From Lachnoclostridium sp. UBA3320 (GTDB lineage Bacteria; Bacillota; Clostridia; Lachnospirales; Lachnospiraceae), in the NCBI GenBank assembly GCA_002361175.1, contig DESG01000110.1, positions 1 to 14,750 of the forward strand: DNA of 14,750 nt, in the 5' to 3' direction. The position numbers were made by a program, and so were the translations under genes. This document shows positions 1 to 3,879 of the stretch, one piece after another; positions within the stretch are counted from its first letter, which is position 1; each line of letters starts with the position of its first letter. The notes under the pieces were generated by a model. It worked only from the letters and a program-made list of their open reading frames with translations, was not told where the DNA came from and searched no databases.

Positions 1-24
1 AGGGGGTATCTGAACTGTTACGAA

Positions 25-61
25 GCATTTATAAATCTTTTGTGAATTTTACAAAAAATGC
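25..61. other. Imperfect AT-rich inverted repeat upstream of the L10 promoter
   Basis: GCATTT at 25-30 is complementary to AAATGC at 56-61, and TTTTGT at 38-43 to ACAAAA at 51-56. Together they could fold into a weak interrupted hairpin. It could be the tail of a terminator for whatever lies left of the window (rplA is the usual neighbour), but there is no clear T-tract and it abuts the -35 box of the next promoter. No coding sequence is visible in bases 1-61. Confidence 0.2.
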
Positions 62-90
62 TTGACGTATTTTTCTAAATATGTTATTCT
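62..90 (+). promoter_or_regulatory. Sigma-A-type promoter of the rplJL operon
   Basis: The -35 box is TTGACG (62-67) and the -10 box TATTCT (85-90), with a 17-base spacer. The expected start is near 96-98, immediately before the conserved L10 leader, which is where this promoter should be. Seen by eye; the start site is inferred. Confidence 0.7.
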
Positions 91-94
91 GTCC

Positions 95-237
95 AAGGTT
101 TTGCTTAGGGCAGACCACACTGCCGTAGACAGCAGGTGCCGTATAATCGGCGTAAGTATTAATCGCCTGCCGAGGAGAAATTATCTTTATTTAATGGATA
201 TTTTACCTCTCTGTGTACGTATGCAGAGAGTTTTTTT
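95..237 (+). promoter_or_regulatory. Ribosomal protein L10 leader RNA (autoregulatory)
   Basis: This is the 5' untranslated leader of rplJL. It carries the recognisable L10-leader core: GCCGTAGACAGCAGGTGCC near 122-140 and the facing GCCTGCCGAGG near 165-175, which together build the stem and kink-turn-like site bound by L10 or the L10(L12) complex. An intrinsic terminator follows at once. In Firmicutes, excess L10 is thought to bind this leader and favour termination, lowering L10 and L12 synthesis. The identity rests on recalled sequence pattern and on position before rplJ; the exact ends are approximate. Confidence 0.85.
207..237 (+). terminator. Attenuator terminator of the L10 leader
   Basis: CTCTCTG (207-213) pairs perfectly with CAGAGAG (224-230) across a 10-base loop and is followed by seven Ts (231-237). 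It lies between the L10-binding leader and rplJ, so it acts as a regulated attenuator and not an operon end. Confidence 0.85.
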
Positions 238-294
238 ATAATAAAGTCTGCAAGCAGTGAAAATATGGGCTTGCCCAAGAAAGGAGATTTACTC

Positions 295-795
295 ATGGCA
301 AAAGTTGAATTAAAACAGCCTATAGTTGATGAGATTAAGGCAATGATTGATGGTGCTGTTTCAATAGTTTTAGTTGACTACCGTGGACTTACTGTTGAGC
401 AGGACACAAGACTTCGTAAAAATTTAAGGGAAGCAGGATGTATATATAAAGTATATAAGAATACATTTATGAAACGTGCTTTTGAAGGCACAGACTGCGC
501 CCAGTTAGACAACTTACTTGAAGGACCTTCTGCTATCGCAGTTTCTAAAGATGATGCGACAGCTCCTATAAGAATACTCAACAATATGGCAAAAGAAGCA
601 AATGTACTTGAATTTAAAGCTGCTATTGTAGAAGGAACTTTTTATGATGCTGAGGGTGTTAAGACACTTGCAAGTATTCCTTCAAGAGAGGAGCTTATTT
701 CAAAGTTGCTTGGCTCATTGCAGGCACCTATTGCAAATCTTGCTCGTGTTCTTAAACAGATTGCAGAAAAAGATGACAATACAGCAGAGGCTTAA
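295..795 (+). CDS. rplJ: 50S ribosomal protein L10
   Basis: L10 forms the base of the ribosomal stalk: its N-terminal globular domain binds 23S rRNA next to L11, and its C-terminal helix carries dimers of L7/L12. The 166-residue product starts MAKVELKQP and contains the typical early segment VSIVLVDYRGLTVEQ, the KVYKNTFMKRA strand-helix, and the late SREELISKLLGSLQAP motif before a short acidic tail. This length is normal for the family. An upstream ATG at 265 is in frame, but ATG 295 is preferred because AGAAAGGAG (279-286) lies just before it and because L10 proteins begin here. Synthesis should be autoregulated through the leader and attenuator upstream. rplL follows after 105 bases, an unusually structured gap. 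Confidence 0.97.
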   Translation: MAKVELKQPIVDEIKAMIDGAVSIVLVDYRGLTVEQDTRLRKNLREAGCIYKVYKNTFMKRAFEGTDCAQLDNLLEGPSAIAVSKDDATAPIRILNNMAKEANVLEFKAAIVEGTFYDAEGVKTLASIPSREELISKLLGSLQAPIANLARVLKQIAEKDDNTAEA

Positions 796-843
796 AAAGT
801 AGATAACAACAATTAATTATTAAAATATTAAAGAAAGGAAAAA

Positions 844-888
844 CTACTTGAAAAATATATACTATACATTTGTATATATTTTTAGTAG
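844..888 (+). promoter_or_regulatory. Long AU-rich hairpin in the rplJ-rplL gap
   Basis: AAAAATATATAC (851-862) is perfectly complementary to GTATATATTTTT (872-883). Outside it CTACT (844-848) pairs with AGTAG (884-888), giving 17 base pairs with a 2-base bulge (849-850) and a 9-base loop. A purine-rich Shine-Dalgarno-like run, AAGAAAGGAAAAA (831-843), sits immediately 5' of the stem and the rplL ATG (901) 12 bases 3' of it. There is no T-tract after it, so it is not a terminator. It may adjust rplL translation or mRNA processing; the role is inferred. Confidence 0.6.
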
Positions 889-900
889 CAGGTATATGAG

Positions 901-1263
901 ATGACTACTCAGGAATTTATTGATGCAATAAAAAGTATGACAGTTTTGGAATTAAATGATTTAGTAAAGGCATGTGAGGAAGAATTTGGAGTATCTGCAG
1001 CTGCTGGTGTTGCAGTAGTTGCAGCTGCTGGTGGTGAAGTTGCTGAAGAGAAAGATGAATTTGATGTAGAACTTACAGAAGTAGGTCCAAACAAAGTTAA
1101 AGTTATTAAGGCTGTACGTGAAATTACAGGCTTAGGTCTTAAAGAAGCTAAAGCAGTTGTTGATGGTGCTCCTAAAGTTGTTAAAGAAGCTGTTTCTAAA
1201 GAAGAAGCTGAAGAAATTAAGACAAAATTTGAAGCTGAAGGTGCTAAGGTTACTCTTAAGTAA
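901..1263 (+). CDS. rplL: 50S ribosomal protein L7/L12
   Basis: L7/L12 is the multicopy stalk protein that recruits translational GTPases (EF-Tu, EF-G, IF2). The 120-residue product has the expected parts: an N-terminal dimerisation and L10-binding helix pair (about 1-32), an Ala/Gly/Val-rich hinge (about 33-50), and the globular C-terminal domain with VGPNKVKVIKAVREITGLGL (about 61-80), the factor-binding KEAKAVVDGAPK and a final AGAKVTLK-type strand. Length is normal. The local ribosome binding site is weak (CAGG at 889-892); a better purine run lies on the far side of the 844-888 hairpin. It is co-transcribed with rplJ and followed by a strong terminator. The usual next gene, rpoB, is absent. 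Confidence 0.97.
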   Translation: MTTQEFIDAIKSMTVLELNDLVKACEEEFGVSAAAGVAVVAAAGGEVAEEKDEFDVELTEVGPNKVKVIKAVREITGLGLKEAKAVVDGAPKVVKEAVSKEEAEEIKTKFEAEGAKVTLK

Positions 1264-1282
1264 AAATTATGTATTTTATCGG

Positions 1283-1311
1283 GACTGTCAGATAATTTTG
1301 ACAGTCTTTTT
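1283..1311 (+). terminator. Intrinsic terminator of rplJL
   Basis: GACTGTCA (1283-1290) pairs perfectly with TGACAGTC (1299-1306) across an 8-base loop and is followed by TTTTT (1307-1311). It lies 20 bases after the rplL stop and ends the ribosomal protein operon. Confidence 0.9.
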
Positions 1312-1355
1312 GTTTGCACAAAATGCAAGCTATAAAAATAAGTTATAGAAAAGTA

Positions 1356-1384
1356 TTGCTTTTTGATATATATTGTGATATAGT
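1356..1384 (+). promoter_or_regulatory. Extended -10 promoter of the metal-export ATPase
   Basis: TTGCTT (1356-1361), a 17-base spacer, then TATAGT (1379-1384), preceded by TG at 1376-1377, which makes an extended -10. The expected start near 1391 falls at the edge of the operator palindrome. The promoter lies 77-105 bases before the ATPase start codon. Confidence 0.65.
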
Positions 1385-1391
1385 TTTCTTA

Positions 1392-1417
1392 AACATATGA
1401 ATAAATGCTCATATGAA
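1392..1417 (+). promoter_or_regulatory. SmtB/ArsR-type metal-sensor operator
   Basis: The site reads as a 12-2-12 inverted repeat centred on 1404-1405. The arms CATATGA (1394-1400) and TCATATG (1409-1415) are exactly complementary, and the whole resembles the ATATGAA/TTCATAT half-sites bound by ArsR/SmtB-family repressors such as SmtB, CzrA and CadC. It begins at the predicted transcription start of a Zn/Cd-type ATPase gene, where a bound apo-repressor would block transcription until metal releases it. No ArsR-family gene lies in the window, so the sensor must act from elsewhere. The palindrome is seen; the regulator family is inferred. Confidence 0.65.
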
Positions 1418-1460
1418 CAATTACAGGGCTAAAATAATATATAGAAAGGGGCAATTTATT

Positions 1461-3758
1461 ATGAAAAAGAAATATTCAATTAGTGGAATAGACTGTGCAA
1501 ACTGTGCGGCTAAACTTGAGTTAAAAATGAATGAACTTCCAGAAGTGGACAATGTAATACTTACATTTGCGACAGGACAGTTATTAGTAGAAGCTGACGA
1601 TTTAGACAAAGCATTAATAGCTTTAAAAAAATTAGCTGATAAAATGGAGCCAGGTACAGTAATAGAAGATTTAAAAAGAGCAGAAAAGCATAAGAAAACA
1701 GAAAGTCATGACCATGAACATCACCATCATCATGACCATGAGCATGAATGCAGTTGTGGATGTGAACATCATCACGACCATGAACATCACGAGCATGAAC
1801 ATCATAACCACGAACATCATCACGAACATCATGACCATAGCTATGATGAAAGCTCTAAGACAGGTATTGCTGCTATTATTGCTGATGAAAAGCAAGAGCT
1901 TATAGGTATAGGAGCTGGTATAGTATTTTTTATTACAGGACTTGTAGCTCAATATTATTTTGACAATTCTTTGGTATATATTTCAATTTTTGTTATATCA
2001 TATCTTATACTTGGCGGCGATGTGCTTGTTACTGCTTTGAAAAACCTTTTTAGAGGCAAGGTATTTGATGAAAACTTTTTAATGGGAATAGCTACTATAG
2101 GTGCATTTATTATCGGAGAATATCCAGAAGCAGTGGGTGTAATGCTTTTTTATAGAATAGGAGAACTTTTTGAAGATATTGCTGTTGGCAAAAGCCGCAA
2201 GCAGATAATGGAAGCTGTAGATATGCGACCAGAAATGGTAAGGCTTGTAACGAATGGAAAGTCTGTACCTTGTGACCCAGAGGAGATAAAAGTTGGCGAT
2301 ATAATAGAAGTTCGTGTAGGGGACAGAATACCTCTTGATGGTAAAATTACAAGAGGAAGCAGCAGAATTGATACATCTGCGGTAACAGGTGAACCTGTGC
2401 CAGTTTCGGTAAGTGAAGGAAGTCATGTGCTATCAGGGTGTATAAATGTATCAGGTGTAATTTATTTAGAAGTGGAAAAGCCGCTTGAAGAATCTATGGT
2501 AAGCCGTATTCTTGAAGCCGTTGAAAATGCTGCAGCATCAAAACCTGCGATTGACAGATTTATTACAAAATTTGCTGCTATTTATACACCATTTGTTGTA
2601 TTGGCAGCACTGGTAACAGCAATAGTTCCATCTTTAGTAACTGGAAACTGGAATTATTGGATTTATACAGCACTTACATTTCTTGTAATAAGCTGTCCTT
2701 GCGCACTAGTGTTAAGCGTTCCGCTTACATTTTTTGCAGGAATAGGTGCTGGCTCAAAGAAAGGAATACTGTTTAAAGGTGGTGTTTCACTTGAAACGCT
2801 TGCAGGTATTAAAGCAGTCGTAATGGATAAGACTGGTACTGTTACAGAGGGAAGTTTTAATGTAGCAAGTATTATACCAGATGGCATAAGTAAGGATGAA
2901 TTGCTTGCGTATGCTGGTTGTGCAGAGAGTTTGTCAACGCATCCTATAGCAACAAGTATAATGAAGGAAGTAAAAAGAAGTGGTGTTAAAGTATCAGAAG
3001 CACTTGATATAAAGGAAATATCTGGTAAGGGAATGGAAGTATTACTTAAAGAAGGAAAAATTTTGTGTGGCAACAGACAACTTCTTGAATCAAATAATAT
3101 AGCAATACCAATAGATGCTAATAATGTATATGGCACAGAAGTATTTATTGCTTTTAATGAGCAATATGTTGGACGCATAATTATAAATGATACTATTAAA
3201 AAAGATTCTAAAGAAGCAGTGTCAGACCTGAAAAAATATGGTATGTGGACAGCAATGCTTACAGGTGATGCTGAAGAAAATGCAAGAAATGTTGCAGCTA
3301 TTGCAGGAATAGATGATGTATATGCACGTCAAATGCCAGAAGATAAGTTAAATAATCTTGTAAAAATAAGGCAAAGTCATGGTGCAGTAATGTTTATTGG
3401 TGATGGTATAAATGATGCGCCAGTTCTTGCAGGTGCAGATGTAGGTGCAGCAATGGGAAGTGGTGCAGATGCAGCTATAGAAGCAGCAGATGTAGTTTTT
3501 ATTAACTCTAATTTAAGTGCAGTGCCAGAAAGTATAAAAATAGCTAAAACAACAAAGAAGATAGCTATGGAAAATGTAATAGGTGCACTTACTATTAAAG
3601 CTATTGTAATGATTCTAGGTTTTGCAGGAATTGCATCAATGTGGATGGCAGTATTTGCTGATTCAGGAGTTGCGATGCTTTGTGTACTTAATGCAATAAG
3701 AATTTTGTTTAATAGTAAAGTACAGGACAGTGGTATAATAATGTCAATCGGAAATTGA
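1461..3758 (+). CDS. zntA: P1B-2-type Zn/Cd/Pb-exporting ATPase with His-rich linker
   Basis: Membrane pump that uses ATP to expel Zn2+, Cd2+ or Pb2+. The 765-residue product has, in order: an N-terminal heavy-metal-associated domain with GIDCANC (metal cysteines C12 and C15); a His-rich linker at 83-126 with 25 histidines in 44 residues plus a CSCGC cluster at about 97-101; N-terminal membrane helices; the actuator TGEP loop; CPC in helix 6 (C412-P413-C414); the phosphorylated aspartate in DKTGT (D456); the HP motif (H494-P495); and GDGINDAP (647-654). K713 and DSG at D734 in the last helices are the P1B-2 signature, distinguishing it from Cu pumps. ATG 1461 is chosen over an in-frame ATG at 1413, which lies inside the operator, because AGAAAGGGG (1443-1451) precedes 1461. 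It is transcribed alone, probably metal-induced through the upstream operator. It could equally be named cadA. Confidence 0.93.
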   Translation: MKKKYSISGIDCANCAAKLELKMNELPEVDNVILTFATGQLLVEADDLDKALIALKKLADKMEPGTVIEDLKRAEKHKKTESHDHEHHHHHDHEHECSCGCEHHHDHEHHEHEHHNHEHHHEHHDHSYDESSKTGIAAIIADEKQELIGIGAGIVFFITGLVAQYYFDNSLVYISIFVISYLILGGDVLVTALKNLFRGKVFDENFLMGIATIGAFIIGEYPEAVGVMLFYRIGELFEDIAVGKSRKQIMEAVDMRPEMVRLVTNGKSVPCDPEEIKVGDIIEVRVGDRIPLDGKITRGSSRIDTSAVTGEPVPVSVSEGSHVLSGCINVSGVIYLEVEKPLEESMVSRILEAVENAAASKPAIDRFITKFAAIYTPFVVLAALVTAIVPSLVTGNWNYWIYTALTFLVISCPCALVLSVPLTFFAGIGAGSKKGILFKGGVSLETLAGIKAVVMDKTGTVTEGSFNVASIIPDGISKDELLAYAGCAESLSTHPIATSIMKEVKRSGVKVSEALDIKEISGKGMEVLLKEGKILCGNRQLLESNNIAIPIDANNVYGTEVFIAFNEQYVGRIIINDTIKKDSKEAVSDLKKYGMWTAMLTGDAEENARNVAAIAGIDDVYARQMPEDKLNNLVKIRQSHGAVMFIGDGINDAPVLAGADVGAAMGSGADAAIEAADVVFINSNLSAVPESIKIAKTTKKIAMENVIGALTIKAIVMILGFAGIASMWMAVFADSGVAMLCVLNAIRILFNSKVQDSGIIMSIGN

Positions 3759-3783
3759 TTTTCTTAGTAAAGTATGGTATGCT
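3755..3783 (+). promoter_or_regulatory. Putative extended -10 promoter of the surface-protein gene
   Basis: TTGATT (3755-3760), which overlaps the stop codon of the ATPase gene, then 17 bases, then TATGCT (3778-3783) with TG at 3775-3776. The expected start is near 3790, which would exclude most of the 3780-3791 repeat arm from this transcript; readthrough from the ATPase gene would include it. Confidence 0.5.
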
Positions 3784-3879
3784 AGAAGTGCTTTTATTTT
3801 AAAATATTTTTTTCAGAGAGGGTTTAGTATGTATAGAAAAAAATTTAAATACTTAAAACAAACTATTGCACTTCTAGCA
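3780..3879. repeat. Nested inverted repeats enclosing the start codon of the surface-protein gene
   Basis: TGCTAGAAGTGC (3780-3791) is the exact reverse complement of GCACTTCTAGCA (3868-3879), a 12-bp perfect match separated by 76 bases. Inside it, ATTTTTTTC (3806-3814) is the exact reverse complement of GAAAAAAAT (3836-3844). The inner 21-base loop holds precisely the Shine-Dalgarno AGAGAGGG (3815-3822) and the ATG (3829-3831). The outer right arm lies in signal-peptide codons. The complementarity is seen directly; an RNA or DNA-level role is inferred. Confidence 0.6.

Noticed and set aside
909..1328. Minus-strand 139-codon frame across rplL
   Set aside because: It is antisense to a highly conserved ribosomal protein gene and includes the antisense of the terminator; composition is Ser/Ala/Thr shadow-like.
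1330..1348. CTATAA-N7-TTATAG inverted repeat upstream of the ATPase promoter
   Set aside because: Short AT-only arms in AT-rich DNA; expected by chance and less convincing than the 1392-1417 operator.
1671..1952. Minus-strand Met/Val/Phe-rich open frame opposite the His-rich linker
   Set aside because: ATG/GTG antisense of CAT/CAC codons creates it; no ribosome binding site and the sequence is pure low complexity.
2663..3178. Minus-strand 171-codon frame inside the ATPase gene
   Set aside because: It runs opposite the CPC and DKTGT motifs of a well-supported gene and shows no domain or ribosome binding site.
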